NCBI RefSeq assembly: GCF_000005505.3
Contig: NC_016131.3
Coordinates: 14,343,501 to 14,407,500 of the forward strand
DNA: 64,000 nucleotides
Direction of reading: 5' to 3'
Source: Brachypodium distachyon
Lineage: Eukaryota; Streptophyta; Magnoliopsida; Poales; Poaceae
In this document: positions 12,560 through 24,084 of the stretch, one piece after another
Layout: the number at the start of each line of letters is the position of its first letter
How positions within the stretch are numbered: the stretch's first letter is position 1
The notes under the pieces: generated by a model
Told to the model about the DNA's origin: nothing
What the model saw: only the letters and a program-made list of their open reading frames with translations
Database searches by the model: none
Position numbers and translations under genes: made by a program

Positions 12560-14251
12560 ATGGCCGCCGCCGATCGTCTCTCCGTCCTCCCCGACGGCAT
12601 GCTCCACCGCATCCTCTCCTTCACGCCGTCTAAGGAGGCGGCGGCCAGCTCCGCGCTCTCGCGCGGGTGGCGCCCGCTCTGGCGCCAGACAACCGGCATC
12701 AACCTCGACAGCCGGCGCTACTCACCCCAGCCAACGGACAGACGCTTCTCCAGCAACGATGTTCCCAAGTACGACGCCTTCTTCAGCGACGCGCACGCCG
12801 CCTTCCGCACCCGAAGGCGCCAGATCCAGAGGCTGACGCTCTTCCTGGAGATAGGCACCTATCGCCTCGGCAAGGCCTGGTGGCACTGCAGGCGGCGCGA
12901 CGAGCCGGAGCCGGAAGACGACGGCACGGTCGCCGGCCTCCTGTCCGACCCCGCCGTGGCCGGACTCGAAGAGCTCCGCATCGGCTGCCAGCAGGCCGTT
13001 GGTATTGGTAACCAAGTGGATTACTACAGCCCGCAGCTCGCCTCCCTGCCGTGCGCCGCCACGCTCCGTGTGCTGGAGCTGCGCCGGTGCAAGCTCGAAT
13101 CGCCGCTCGCTTTACATTTGCCGCGCTTGACGGGCCTACACCTGCACAATTGCTTCCTCCAAGAAGGGGGCACCCTCCAGGTGCTCGTCGACGCCGCGCC
13201 GGAGCTCACTAGCCTGTCGCTGGTGGATGTCCTTCACAAGGCGCCGGCGTCGGCACCGGTTGATGTTGGTTCTGCCGAGAAGAGGCCCTACTACGACCAC
13301 GACACGGCGACCTATGTCAGGCTGCCGCTCCGCCTCCGCTGCCCGGCGCTCACCGCCTTCTTGCTGCTGATCAATGTCAACGAAAAGGACTCCCAGCCTG
13401 ACGCCGATAGCGGCATCGAGCTCGACATGCCGAGCCTGCGCTTCTTCCGCTACCGGGGATTCCCTGTCAAGCTCTCCCTGACGTCCTCAGCGCCAGCGTT
13501 GGAGCTTGTCGATATCGACGTCAGTCACCAGGGGAGCTACTTCTGGAAGTTGGAGCCCACGTCGGGCATGCTAAGAAGCTTCTCCAGCATGAGGACGCTG
13601 AAGCTGAGGCTGGATTTAATCGAGGACATCGTCGTCGCCGGCGATGCAGAAGAAGGCGGGGTCATCCTGCCCACGTTCCCGAACCTCAAGCTCGTCGAGC
13701 TCGACGCGGAATACCAGTACATCAAAAGCGACGCGACGGCGGCGGCAATGGCGTGGCTGCTCCGCTCCTGCCCGGCAATGGCCGAGCTCCGGCTCAGGCT
13801 CAATATGCAGTGGGACTACGGCTACGATCAAAAGGCCAAGGCGGCGCGTCCGGTTGGAGGCCCCTTAGGAAAATCCATGGAACGGTTCCAGAGGCTGGCG
13901 TCCATGTCCACCACACACCGCGGCGTTGTGGAGCTCGGTGAGGTCTCAGAGCTCCCGGCTGCCATGACATCCAACTGCACGTTCAGCTGCCTGCGGACGA
14001 GCCTTCGGAAGGTGACGCTGCAGTTCAAGGCCAAGGAGGTCAACTGTTTCCAGGTCCAGCTCGCCAAGTTCCTGGCGGAGAACGCCATGGTTCTCGAGGA
14101 GATGCACGTCGAAAACGGGAGCTGGTTTTGGCCGGACCACCTCTGCCACAAAGTGGCAAGATGGAGAGCCGAGTCGTTCAAGAGGAGGAACCTAACGGAC
14201 ACGGCCGGCTTTCGGGTGTACCAGCTTCCAGCTAGAAAACCCAGTGGTTGA
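12560..14251 (+). CDS. F-box/LRR-type protein 2, C-terminus altered
   Basis: 563-residue intronless paralogue of the F-box 1 protein. The frame is open 48 codons further upstream, but the ATG at 12560 aligns with the MAA(A)ADRLS start of its neighbours and is preferred. The F-box covers about residues 5-44 (DRLSVLPDGMLHRILSF). The leucine-rich middle contains SGIELDMPSLRFFRYRGFP, identical to F-box 1, and the C-terminal block is conserved through DTAGFRVYQL. Just after that a 7-bp tandem duplication (CCAGCTTCCAGCTAG near 14220) shifts frame and ends the protein at PARKPSG. Without it the tail would resemble those of the other copies. The core is otherwise intact and probably functional. Expected role: SCF substrate receptor, target unknown. 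Confidence 0.9.
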   Translation: MAAADRLSVLPDGMLHRILSFTPSKEAAASSALSRGWRPLWRQTTGINLDSRRYSPQPTDRRFSSNDVPKYDAFFSDAHAAFRTRRRQIQRLTLFLEIGTYRLGKAWWHCRRRDEPEPEDDGTVAGLLSDPAVAGLEELRIGCQQAVGIGNQVDYYSPQLASLPCAATLRVLELRRCKLESPLALHLPRLTGLHLHNCFLQEGGTLQVLVDAAPELTSLSLVDVLHKAPASAPVDVGSAEKRPYYDHDTATYVRLPLRLRCPALTAFLLLINVNEKDSQPDADSGIELDMPSLRFFRYRGFPVKLSLTSSAPALELVDIDVSHQGSYFWKLEPTSGMLRSFSSMRTLKLRLDLIEDIVVAGDAEEGGVILPTFPNLKLVELDAEYQYIKSDATAAAMAWLLRSCPAMAELRLRLNMQWDYGYDQKAKAARPVGGPLGKSMERFQRLASMSTTHRGVVELGEVSELPAAMTSNCTFSCLRTSLRKVTLQFKAKEVNCFQVQLAKFLAENAMVLEEMHVENGSWFWPDHLCHKVARWRAESFKRRNLTDTAGFRVYQLPARKPSG

Positions 14252-15196
14252 TTCTACCAAGCCACCAGGCTACGATTCTGATTGATTGGAACCTTTTGTT
14301 TTTGAACTGCAGCTCTAACCAGAACAGAAATACAGAGTGGATTGTGTGCCTTCCTTACCGTTCTTTATCAGAATACTCTCAGAATAATGCTGCAAAAGAA
14401 GAAGAAGGAGAAGAGGCAGTCACCAAAGATCCATCACTTATTGGGCGCAAGAGGCTTCACCCTGTTTTTTCTTGTGCAAAAACAGCTATCATTTCAGCTT
14501 GTTACAGAAACTGATTTACGGAGCAAGATAAATTCCAGAGCATGCTCCACTTAGGCACCTCCTACTGATTTACGGCATGGTAGTTAAACAAAATGCCCAT
14601 CCCTGCGAGTGAGATACCAATACATTCCCACTATTATGTGTAAAATAGTACTCCCTCCGTCTCATATTAAATGACTTTCTATTACATGCATCTAGATATT
14701 TTTTAAGCATAAATACATTTATATTTAAATAAATTTGAATCACTTGATATGAGACGGAGGGACTTAATATACATTTCCACTATGACTGAAATGCTCATCA
14801 AACTTGTACTGTTCTCTGATGACTCAAAGAATGGACAACTAGTAAAGAAAATGTTTGGATGCTTGCCTGCCGTTAAGAGCTCATCATCTTTCTGCAGGAT
14901 GTTATGCAAATTCCTTAGTCCACCTTTACAAATTTCCGATATTAGAATCGCTTGAAGAAACAGCGAGTTGCAACATACCATATGATATTATCATACTTAG
15001 ATGCGGCATTAGCAAGGAGATATCGTCCTGTAAAATAATATTGAGGCATAAAAAATGGATCCAAGTAACCATGACAGGAAAATATCTACAAATAAAAACA
15101 CGTGATTCAAATAACGACAAGCGAAGCTACATGGTCCTAGATCCTCCGAGCAAGTGAATTGAAAAACAGAACTCTAGCGTTAGTACAAGTTCCAAG
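14252..15196. other. 3' flank of F-box 2
   Basis: Non-coding 3' flank homologous to that of F-box 1, including GGATGCTTGCCTGCCGTTAA near 14857. It contains a Stowaway MITE at 14651-14762 and ends at the target site of the outer copia element. No gene recognised. Confidence 0.7.
14651..14762. mobile_element. Stowaway MITE
   Basis: Termini CTCCCTCCGTCTCATATTAA and, inverted, TGATATGAGACGGAGGGA. The 112-bp interior is AT-rich, with TA at the left junction. Typical Tc1/mariner-type non-autonomous element. Confidence 0.88.
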
Positions 15197-15201
15197 CTAA
15201 C

Positions 15202-15393
15202 TGCAGAGCAACGTAAGCATGCGTGTTCTCTAACCAACCACGATGGAGCCATGCGCACGCCTGCATAGCACGTCGTTCAGCCCATGATATCGTTTCTGTT
15301 GTAACCGGCTCTCGTTGTACTCTGTGTATAAATATGAGATCAATACAAATGGAGCACCTAATGTGCATTCCCAAAACTCCCCACTATTTTACA
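15202..15393 (+). repeat. 5' LTR of outer copia
   Basis: Contains a TATA-like GTATAAATATGAG near 15326, the likely element promoter. Followed at once by the PBS TGGTATCAGA (15394-15403). Confidence 0.93.
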
Positions 15394-15424
15394 TGGTATC
15401 AGATTCCTCACGATCCAACACCTC

Positions 15425-16782
15425 GTGAGACCAACTTCCGCTGCCGTCCGGCCATGGTGCTCCACCGCCAGGCCGGCCTCCTCTTCCCGGGCACGCCTAC
15501 TCGTGCCGCCACCAACCCCACTCACGCCGCTCAGATGGCGTCCCTCTCGGCTCTCTCTCTCTCTCATGCTCGCGGCGCACACCGATGCCTCCCCATCCCT
15601 GCGCCTTTCCCATGGCGCTCCGCCGGAGCAGCCCGCGCACCCTGTGCCGCCCGCCCAGCCGGCGCACCCTGCGCCGTCGGTGGCCCCCGCGTCGCCTCTC
15701 CGCGAGAACATCAACCACACCATCATCAAGCAGCATGTCCCGGTGGTTCTCAGTTTTCAGGAGGACAACTACGACCTGTGGCGCATCCTCTTTTGCAAGG
15801 TGTTCGGCAAGTTCTTCGTCGCGGACCACATTGTCATCACTGCCGATACTCTCCATCACCCCGATCCAAAATGGATCCAGGACGACTTCACCATCGTCTC
15901 CTGGCTCTACACTAACATGTCCTCCGACGTCCTCTCCCTCATCATTGCGCCCCAGGACTCGCCGCGCGCAGTGTGGCTCAAGATCGAGGAGCTCTTCCTG
16001 GACAACCGGACGACGCCCGCGGTCTACCTCGACGCCGAGTTCCACAACCTGCAGCAGGGCAACATGAACGTCACGGAGTACTGCACTCGTCTCAAGACCC
16101 TGGCGGACAGCCTTCGCAACCTCGGCAAGCCGGTCAGCGACGCGGAGCTCGTACACAGCACTCTTCGCGGTCTCCACCGCGATCTGCAGCATCTCATTCC
16201 CATCCTGACGCGTGAGGTCCCTCTTCCTTCTTTCTGGAATGTTCGCTCGTTCTTGCTTTCAGAGGAGAAACGCCTGGCGAAGGCAAACGCCGCCCCTACG
16301 GGCGTGGTGTTTCACGCGACCACCACGCCGGCACCGGCACTGGCACTGCTCCCAGCGTTCCTGCACCGCCAAAGCCCAAGAGCAAGGACAAAGGGAAGAG
16401 CAAGCAGAAGCAGCAGCCGGCCCCTGCTCAACCGATCTACGCCCCTGCTCCGGCGTTCTACGTCCCTGCTCCGGCATTCGGTGTCCTCCCTCCGGCTGCT
16501 CGACCTGACGCGCCCTGGACCGGCATGGTCCATGCGTGGCCCGTGCCTTGGCGCCCCCACTATCCCGGCGCCGGCGTCCTCGACCCTTGTCCCCACGGTG
16601 CTCCACCAGCTCCAAGTACGGCTCCTGCACCGCCGGCGTTTGCCGGCCACGTGTCCACTGGTGGCGCCTCCACGTTTGTCGGCTCGACCACGTCTACCGC
16701 CCCGCAGTGGGATCAGGCCGGCCTGATCACGGCGCTGCAGAACCTCGGCGTCCAGCAGCCGCATCAGCCTCAGCCGGAGTAG
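15425..16782 (+). pseudogene. Outer copia gag (UBN2-type), degraded
   Basis: Structural nucleocapsid polyprotein region of the outer element. Recognisable motifs are NYDLWRILF, VWLKIEELFLDN and YCTRLKTLADSLRNLGKPVS, typical of the copia gag/UBN2 domain. The natural start is uncertain because the N-terminal region changes frame around 15.45-15.57 kb. The C-terminal part is proline/alanine-rich and shifts to another frame near 16.5-16.7 kb; I see no zinc knuckle. A stop at 16780-16782 separates it from the protease motif. Confidence 0.85.
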
Positions 16783-18304
16783 TACCTCGACACCGGCGCT
16801 ACCTCGCACATGGCATCGCACCCCGGTATGGTCACTGCCCCTTCTCCGTCCTGTCCAAATTCGCGCATAGTTGTTGGTAATGGTAACACGTTAGCCGTTC
16901 GGCACACGGGCTCTCTCTCTCTTCCAACTAGCTCCATTCCTCTTCATCTTCATGACATTTTAGTTTCTCCATCTCTCATCAAGAACCTGCCTTCTGTTCG
17001 CAAACTCACCCGTGACAATCCTATTTCCATAGAGTTTGGTGATCTTGGTTTTTCTGTTAAGGATCGTCGTACCTGCCGGGCTATCCTTCGATGTGATTCC
17101 GATGATGAACTGTACCCGTTCACCAAGACGAAGCCCACCACCTCAGCTACCAGCCTGCATACCAGCACCATTGACCTCTGGCACCAGCGCTTGGGGCATC
17201 CTGGACGCGCCAATTTATCTCGTTTACTTCGGTCTTTTCTTCCTTCTACTGTTCCTAGTCCGGCACATGCTTGTCATGCTTGCCGTGTGGGAAAAAACGT
17301 TCGTTTACCCTTTGTCAGTTCAGATACTGTATCTCTTTTACCTTTCAGTTAGTGCACTGTGATTTGTGGACATCTCCAATCTCTAGCTTATCTGGTTTTC
17401 GCTATTATATTGTCTTGCTTGATGACTATAGTCATTTCTGCTGGACCTTTCCCCTCCGACGCAAGAGCGATGCTTTCACCATTCTGTCCAATTTTCGTGC
17501 CTTTGCCATGACCCAATTCAATCTTCCTATCCTTGCTATCCAAACCGACAATGGTCGGGAGTTTGACAACTCTCTCTCTCTGGCACCTTCTTCTCCATCC
17601 ACGGCATCTCTCTACGTCTCTACTGCCCACATACTTCACCACAAAATGGACGTGCTGAACGAATTCTCTGCGCTCTAAATGACACTGTCCGCACTCTCCT
17701 GTTCCATGCCAGCATGCCCGGTAGTTTCTGGGTTGAAGCCCTTAACACTGCCACTTTCCTTGTCAATCGTAGACCCTGTCGCCCACGCAAGTTTCTCACG
17801 CCATTCTCTACACTCTACAGATCGCACCCTGACTACTCCACTCTTCGCGTTTTCGGTTGTCTCTGCTACCCTAATACCATGGCCACCTCCCCCCATAAAC
17901 TCGCTCCCAGATCTGCAGCCTGCGTGTTTGTTAGCTACTCGCCCGAGCACAAAGGATATCGCTGCTACAATCCCTCAACCAACCGTGTCCTCATCTCCCG
18001 GCACGTCTTCTTTGACGAACTCAATTTTCCCTTTGCGAAAACCTCCACCTCTCCTCCCCCCGAATTCTCTTTCCTTGAAGATACTCCTCTTCTCTTCCAA
18101 CACCCTCACCACTCTCCTCCTCCGGCGGGGCCACCTCAGGCGCCACCTTCTCCTGTCCCTAGCCCAACCGTGCCGCATGCCGTGCCAGCCATTCCTGCCG
18201 CGCCTACCACGCTCCCTATTCCTGCCACACGTGACGCGGCAGATATTCCTGCCGCTAATCCTGCCGCACCTGCCACGGTAGATATTCATGCCGCCAATCA
18301 GACC
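16783..18304 (+). pseudogene. Outer copia protease and integrase, degraded, interrupted at 18304
   Basis: Begins with the aspartic protease motif YLDTGATSHM. Next are the GAG-pre-integrase segment LWHQRLGHPGRANLSRL and the integrase core (YIVLLDDYSHFCW, then QTDNGREF). A frameshift near 17.34 kb and another around 17.6-17.7 kb separate the pieces. The integrase C-terminal part (VFGCLCYP, GYRCYNPSTNRVLISRHVFF) is readable up to the gypsy insertion at 18305. Non-functional. Confidence 0.9.
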
Positions 18305-19244
18305 TGTCGCACCAGTGGCACCCGGGGTACCACCGTTGCGCGACGCGTGGGTCGCATCGCAGAGTTCCTGGGAGAATCTCACCCCGGGCGGCAGAGTATA
18401 GGCTGCCCGGCAAGCTACCAGCCAGGAAGGGCTAGCAGGGCTTCGGGGAATATTCCTGCCGGGGCACCTCCCGGGAAGGCATTTGCCAGGAGGAGGTGTT
18501 CCCGGGCGCAGGTTCCCGCCGTGAGGGCAGGGCCGAGCGAGCAAAGCAGCGGCGCCACGTGGGCGTGCGACAGGTGCCCAGTGTGCAGTTTTGCCGGGGC
18601 AAGGAGTGAAGCGCACGACGCATTTAATGAGCCGACAGGAGGGGCGTTACCCGTCTAGTCAGGCGAATAGTGGCTGTCCAGTCCTATTTTTTAGGCCCTA
18701 GACCCCTAGCCGCAGGGTTGGCGCTCATGCATGCATGCCAGCGCACCGAGGAGGAGCTACCCAAGCTCCTTGCTCGCCACTTGTAAACCATGCACCGTGG
18801 CACATGTGGCATCCTCTTGGCTATAAAAGGAGGACCCCCGCCAACGGTCAAAGGGTTTGGGTTCGTTTTCTGGAGGGGTTTTCCTTCGCTAGATCGTTCG
18901 ATTCGCTCGTTGGTTCGTTTGCTGAGCCAACTCATAGTGCAGCACTGGCAGTAGCCCAAAGTAGGAAAGAGCACTTAGCCAAAAGAGACCACCTGGGGGG
19001 CTTCCCCCGCCAGCTTGTAAACAGCCGATTTCTCAGCAATACAAGCTCAGACAAGCAGGACGTAGGATTTTACACCGCAAGGTGGCCCGAACCTGGGTAA
19101 AAAGTGTGTGCATGTGTTCTTGGTAGGTTCATACGCTTCGCATCGGTCCCGCCGGCGATCGCCGGAGCGATCCCTGTAGCCCATTGCCGAACCTAAAAAG
19201 GGGGTGCCCGCACATCCCCGGTGTCGGAGCCCCGTGCGACGACA
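18305..19244 (+). repeat. 5' LTR of nested gypsy
   Basis: Carries a clear TATA box CTATAAAAGG at 18821-18830. The matching 3' LTR has the same box near 23508. Confidence 0.92.
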
Positions 19245-19352
19245 TCTGGCGCGCCAGGTAGGGGGCGCGTGAGGAGAGCTCGCCGGTGACCGTCGGCGGC
19301 GACGTCTACACCAACATCGGCCTCGTCCTCCTCGACGACAGAGCCAACCACC

Positions 19353-21198
19353 ATGCCTCCCAAGTGGGCTGATGACCCTCAGATCGACCTGTGTGAAGCC
19401 CCAGCGGCACACACGGGGTCGCATGACACGCAGCCCGCGTCGCGGGTTCAGGAAAATCCTGAACCCTCACGAGCGCAGTTGCCGCCCCCACCTGCTCGGT
19501 CGTCGGCAGATAACCGGCTGAGGGGGCAGGGGGCCCCAAGCGCCGGGGCCAGCCGTGCGAGCGGACATGGTGCCGCCCCCACCGGCCAGCGAGTCGAATC
19601 GCGGGCTGAAGGCGCGCAGCGTCAGCTGCGCCACGAGCATACTGCGTCGCGAGCGACGCCGGCAGGGTCGCACCCCCCGCACCCAGGTGCGTCCGGGGAT
19701 AGAGCGGAGGGCAGCCGCTCGGGAGACCGGCTGCCTCCCGCACGGACCCCGGCGGAGGCCATCATCGCCGCGCGGGTCATGGTGCAGTACGAACCGCAGC
19801 AGGGCACGCCGACGCACGAGACATGTGGCGAGGAGTTGGACGCACTCCTCACGCTCGCCGCCCAGCAGCCGCAGGGCGAGGGCGCCCCGGCAGGCTCCGG
19901 CCGCGGGCAAAACCTGGAGCGCGGAGATGCGCCCCGCGCTTCGCGACAAGGGGAAAACCCTCCCCCGCAGGGAGACGGGGACCCGGAGGGGTCCTCGGAC
20001 TCGTCTCCCCCCGTCGCGCGAGGTGACACGCGCGACATTTTGAATGCCCGCCAGCAAGAGGATCTGCATCAGCGCCTGTAGCGCTGGCGTCGGCGCGAGG
20101 TAGAGCGCCCTCGCCCGCAGGAGCAGGAAGATGCTCCTATGGGCCCCGAGGACGGCTGCACCGCGTTCACGCGCGAGCTGCGGCGGGTGACATGGCCCCG
20201 CAAGTTCTGAGCGCTTGCGCTCGTTACATATGATGGGACCGGGAATCCCAAAGATTTCCTCCTGACCTACACGTTGCGGATGCATGCCATCGGCGCCGAC
20301 GACAAGGTCAGAGCCAACTGGTTCCCGATGGTCTTGAAAGGATCAGTGAGAACCTAGCTGCTCAACCTGCGGGGTCCATCGCCACCTGGGTGGACCTGCG
20401 CGAGCAGTTTGTGAGCGCGTTCCAGGACGGTTACAAGCGCCCGGGGGCCATGGCGGAGCTGCACACTGTCGTGCAGAAGCCGGGAGAGACGCTGCGGAAC
20501 TTTGTCAACCGCTTCTCCAGTCTCTCCTGCTCCATCCTGGAGGCGGAGGCTGCCGCCATCGTCAACACCTTCGCCATCAACGTCCGCGACCCCAAGATGC
20601 GTGAGAAGCTGAGCACGCATCGGATCCGGATGACACAGGACCTGTACGCCCTGGCGCACAAGTACGCCATGGCCGAGGAAGGGCGCCTAGCTCCCGAACT
20701 CGCAGCTAAGGCTGCAGCGAGCCTAGGAGAGGGTTCGGAGAAGAAGGGTTCCCGCAAGCGCAGCGGGAAGCAAGTCCTCGCTGCGGAGTCGGGGGCTGCC
20801 GCTGCGAGGCCTGCAAAGAAGGCCTCTCCAGGTGGCGGGCCTGGCGGCAAGCAGGGCGACGCGCCCCGCTGCCCCATCCACGCCAACTCCACCCACGACG
20901 CGCAGGACTGCCGCATCCTGCAGGGGATGAAGCAGCGGCGCGAGCAGCGCCACGAGGAGCGTCGAGCAGCCGGTGCCTGCTTCAACTGCGGTGACATCGA
21001 GCATCTCTCCCGAGATTGCCCGAACGACCCCAGAGCGGGGCCGAGGCCTACCGGTGGCGGCGCCGGCAGGGAGGAACCCCAAGGAGGACACGGCCAGGCC
21101 CGTGCTGGCAAGGAGCGCCCTCCCTGGGGACGGGACAGGGCTCGTGCTGAGGAGCAGCGCGAGTCTGACTGCACTGGCGGCGACGAGCCGGGCTTCTA
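19353..21198 (+). pseudogene. Nested gypsy gag, frameshifted
   Basis: The N-terminal segment (from MPPKWADDP at 19353) runs open to 20081. After stops in the 20.08-20.39 kb interval, which still encodes KDFLLTYTLRMHAIGADDKV, the gag core continues in the 20390-21198 frame: LREQFVSAFQDGYKRPGAMAE and FVNRFSSLSCSI. The C-terminal zinc knuckle CFNCGDIEHLSRDC (CX2CX4HX4C) is complete. Function in the element: capsid and nucleocapsid. Confidence 0.88.
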
Positions 21199-21259
21199 GG
21201 AGCCCCCCGGCGTCGCCTGCATCCATGGGGGAGCTTACGCTCTCCCATCTCATGCCGCG

Positions 21260-22062
21260 GTGAAGCGCCTCACCCGCGACGTGTGCGCGCTGTTGCCGGA
21301 CGCGGAGCCACAGCAGCCGCTGAGGTGGTCGCACGTCCCGATCACCTTCAACGCCGACGATCACCCGGCGCGGCAGCTGGGTTCCAGGGTCATACCCTTC
21401 GTGGTCTCACCGATCATCAGCAACATGACGGTGACCAAGGTGCTGGTGGACAACGGAGCGGGGCTCAGCTCCATGCCGCCAGGTTGGTGGAGAAACTCTA
21501 GTTGCCGGTGGAGCAGCTGAAGCCCACTGACCCGTTCCGGGGAGTAACCCCCGGGATCGTGCGCCCCCTGGGGCGCATCACGCTGCCGGTGACCTTCGGG
21601 TCCCGGGAAGCGTTCAGGACCGAGCACATAGTGTTCGACGTGGTGCACACCCCGTTGCTCTACAACGGGATCCTTGGTCGGCCGGCGCTGATCAAGTTCA
21701 TGGCGGCTACGCATTGCGCCTACGGTGTGATGAAGATGCCGTCCGTGTACGGAGTCCTCTTCATCAGGTGCGACCTCAAAGACGCGGCCTGGTGCGTTGG
21801 CGAGGTTGTCAGGGCCGCCGCCGCAGCCGACGCCGGTGGCGAGGACGTTGCCGGAGGCGAAGGCTCGTCGGGTGACGGCCCGGCAACGAAGAAGGCCCGC
21901 GCTGCCCTGCAAGAGCTTACCGGGGGAAGCACAGGCTCGAGCTTGTGCCCCGGCAAGGGCCAGAAGCTCCGGGAGGTGGCCACCAAGGTGAAGAAGCTGC
22001 CCCTCCAAGCCGACAACAAGGAACGCACCGTCACCGTCGGTGCGAACCTTACTGCCGAATAG
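21260..22062 (+). pseudogene. Nested gypsy protease region, frameshifted
   Basis: The first frame carries VTKVLVDNGAGLSSM, the retropepsin active-site region, with an N in place of the usual G/T after D. A frameshift near 21.49 kb moves reading to the 21502-22062 frame: ITLPVTFGSREAFRTEHIVF and YNGILGRPALIKF, typical of the linker between protease and RT in Tat-type elements. It ends with a stop just before the RT frame continues. Confidence 0.85.
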
Positions 22063-22810
22063 GAAAGCGCCCTCGTCACTTTCCTCCGGGAGAATGCCAA
22101 CGTGTTCGCTTGGGAGCCGTCGGACCTTCCCGGAGTCCCTAGGGAGGTGATTGAGCATCGACTCGCGGTGCGCCCGGACGCCCGACCCGTCAAGCAGAAG
22201 ATTCGACGGCTAGCGCAGGAGCTCAAAGATTTCATCAAGCAAGAGGTGGACAAGCTCAAGGCTGCCGGAGCTATCAGTGAAGTTTTGTACCCCACTTGGT
22301 TAGCTAACCCTGTAATAGTGCACAAGGCGGGGAATAAGCTTCGCATGTGTGTAGATTTTACTAATCTAAACCGTGCATGTCCCAAGGATCCTTTCCCTGT
22401 ACCCCGTATCGATCAAATAGTTGATTCCACTGCTGGCTGTGACTTGCTAAGCTTTCTAGATGCTTTTTCCGGCTACCAGCAAATTAAGATGGCAGCCGAA
22501 GACGAGGAGAAAACGGCTTTCATCACCCCGGTTGGCTGCTACTGTTACACGTGCATGCCTTTCGGGTTGAAGAACGCGGGCTCAACATTCCAGCGCGCGT
22601 TGCGCGAGTGTTTGGGGCCCCAGCTAGGCCGGAACGTGAAGGCCTACATGGACGACATCGTCATCAAGTCGAAGCATGGGGACTCGCTGATTGATGACCT
22701 GCGGGAGACGTTTGATAACCTCCGCAGGATCAAACTCAAGCAGAACCCTGAGAAGTGCACCTTCGGTGTAGACTCGGGCCAGCTTCTAGGTTTCCTGGTT
22801 TCGCACAGGG
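22063..22810 (+). pseudogene. Nested gypsy reverse transcriptase, C-terminal pol missing
   Basis: RT motifs are well preserved: VIVHKAGNKLRMCVDFTNLN, DLLSFLDAFSGYQQIKM, CMPFGLKNAGSTFQRAL and the catalytic box AYMDDIVIKSK. Similarity stops around FGVDSGQLLGFLVSHRG (about 22.81 kb). The following frame is unrelated and runs to the 3' LTR. The expected RNase H and integrase, about 2-2.5 kb in full-length relatives, are absent. Confidence 0.9.
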
Positions 22811-22993
22811 GGAGGTTACGGCGGAAATCTCGCACCCACTACTCCGTCTGTAACAGCGGGGTATGTGGGGCGGCGAAGAGACGCGGGCCCGAGGCGAGTC
22901 GGGACCCACGCGTCGGTTGGGGCGTAGCCCGGCAACCGACCAGGGAAGGAATCGCCCGGGAACGGGTGTTGCCGACCCATGCCCGGGGGCTAC

Positions 22994-23930
22994 TGTCGCA
23001 CCAGTGACACCCGGGGTACCACCGTTGCGCGACGCATGGGTCGCATCGCTGAGTTCCCGGGAGGATCTCACCCCGGGCGGCAGCGTATAGGCTGCCCGGC
23101 AAGCTACCAGCCCGGAAGGGCTAGCAGGGCTTCGGGGAATATTCCCGCCTGGGCACCTCCCGGGAAGGCACCTGCCGGGAGGAGATGTTCCCGGGCGCAG
23201 GTTCCCGCCGTGAGAGCAGGGCCGAGCGAGCAAAGCAGCGGCGCCACGTGGGCGTGCGACAGGTGCCCAGTGTGCAGTTTTGCCGGGGCAAGGAGTGAAG
23301 CGCACGGCGCATTTAATGAGCCGATAGGAGGGGCGTTACCCGTCTAGTCAGGCGTAGTGGCTGTCCAGTCCTATTTTTTAGGCCCTAGACCCCTAGCCGC
23401 GGGGTTGGCGCTCATGCATGCATGCCAGCGCACCGAGAAGGAGCTGCCCAAGCTCCTTGCTCGCCACTTGTAAACCATGCACCGTGCCACATGTGGCATC
23501 CTCTTGGCTATAAAAGGAGGACCCCCGCCAACGGTCAAAGGGTTCGGGTTCGTTTTCTGGAGGGGTTTTCCTTCGCTAGATCGTTCGATTCGCGCGTTGG
23601 TTCGTTTGCTGAGCCAACTCATAGTGCAGCACTGGCAGTAGCCCAAAGTAGGAAAGAGCACTTAGCCAAAAGAGACCACCTGGGGGGCTTCCCCCGCCAG
23701 CTTGTAAACAGCCGATTTCTCAGCAATACAAGCTCAGACAAGCAGGACGTAGGGTTTTACACCGCAAGGTGGCCCGAACCTGGGTAAAAAGTGCGTGCCT
23801 GTGTTCTTGGTAGGTTCATACGCTTCGCATCGGTCCCGTCGGCGACCGCCGGAGCGATCCCCGTAGCCCACTGCCGAACCAAAAAGGGGGTGCCCGCGCA
23901 TCCCCGGTGTCGGAGCCCCGTGCGACGACA
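22994..23930 (+). repeat. 3' LTR of nested gypsy
   Basis: Preceded by a GCCCGGGGGCTAC polypurine-type tract. Ends TGCGACGACA immediately before the ATACC target copy. Confidence 0.92.
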
Positions 23931-24084
23931 ATACCGCGCCAGAAATTCCTGCCGCCACTCTTGCCGCACCTACCACGGCAGCCGCCACTCCTCTTGCGCC
24001 AGATATTTCTTCCCCAACATCTACCTCTTCCTCTGCCGCGCCCTCTGATTTCCCTTCCCCCTCAGCTGTGCCAGACCACAACCC

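Larger units (their letters stand above)
18305..23930 (+). mobile_element. Ty3/gypsy LTR retrotransposon inserted in outer copia, internally deleted
   Basis: LTRs 18305-19244 (940 bp) and 22994-23930 (937 bp) both begin TGTCGCACCAGTG and end TGCGACGACA. Flanking 5-bp sequences are AGACC (18300-18304) and ATACC (23931-23935), a target duplication with one mismatch. The PBS-like TGGCGCGCCAGGTAGGGGG starts at 19247, just inside the 5' LTR. Internal order is gag, protease, RT, the gypsy order. Sequence jumps from the RT C-terminus (about 22.81 kb) to non-coding sequence before the 3' LTR, so RNase H and integrase are absent. By eye the LTRs differ at about 30 of 935 sites. Motifs such as FAWEPSDLPGVPREVIEHRL suggest the Tat/Retand-like branch, but lineage is an inference. 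Confidence 0.93.

Noticed and set aside
16800..18300. Separate host genes for the integrase-like frames
   Set aside because: They are collinear pieces of one copia pol, broken by frameshifts and bounded by its LTRs.
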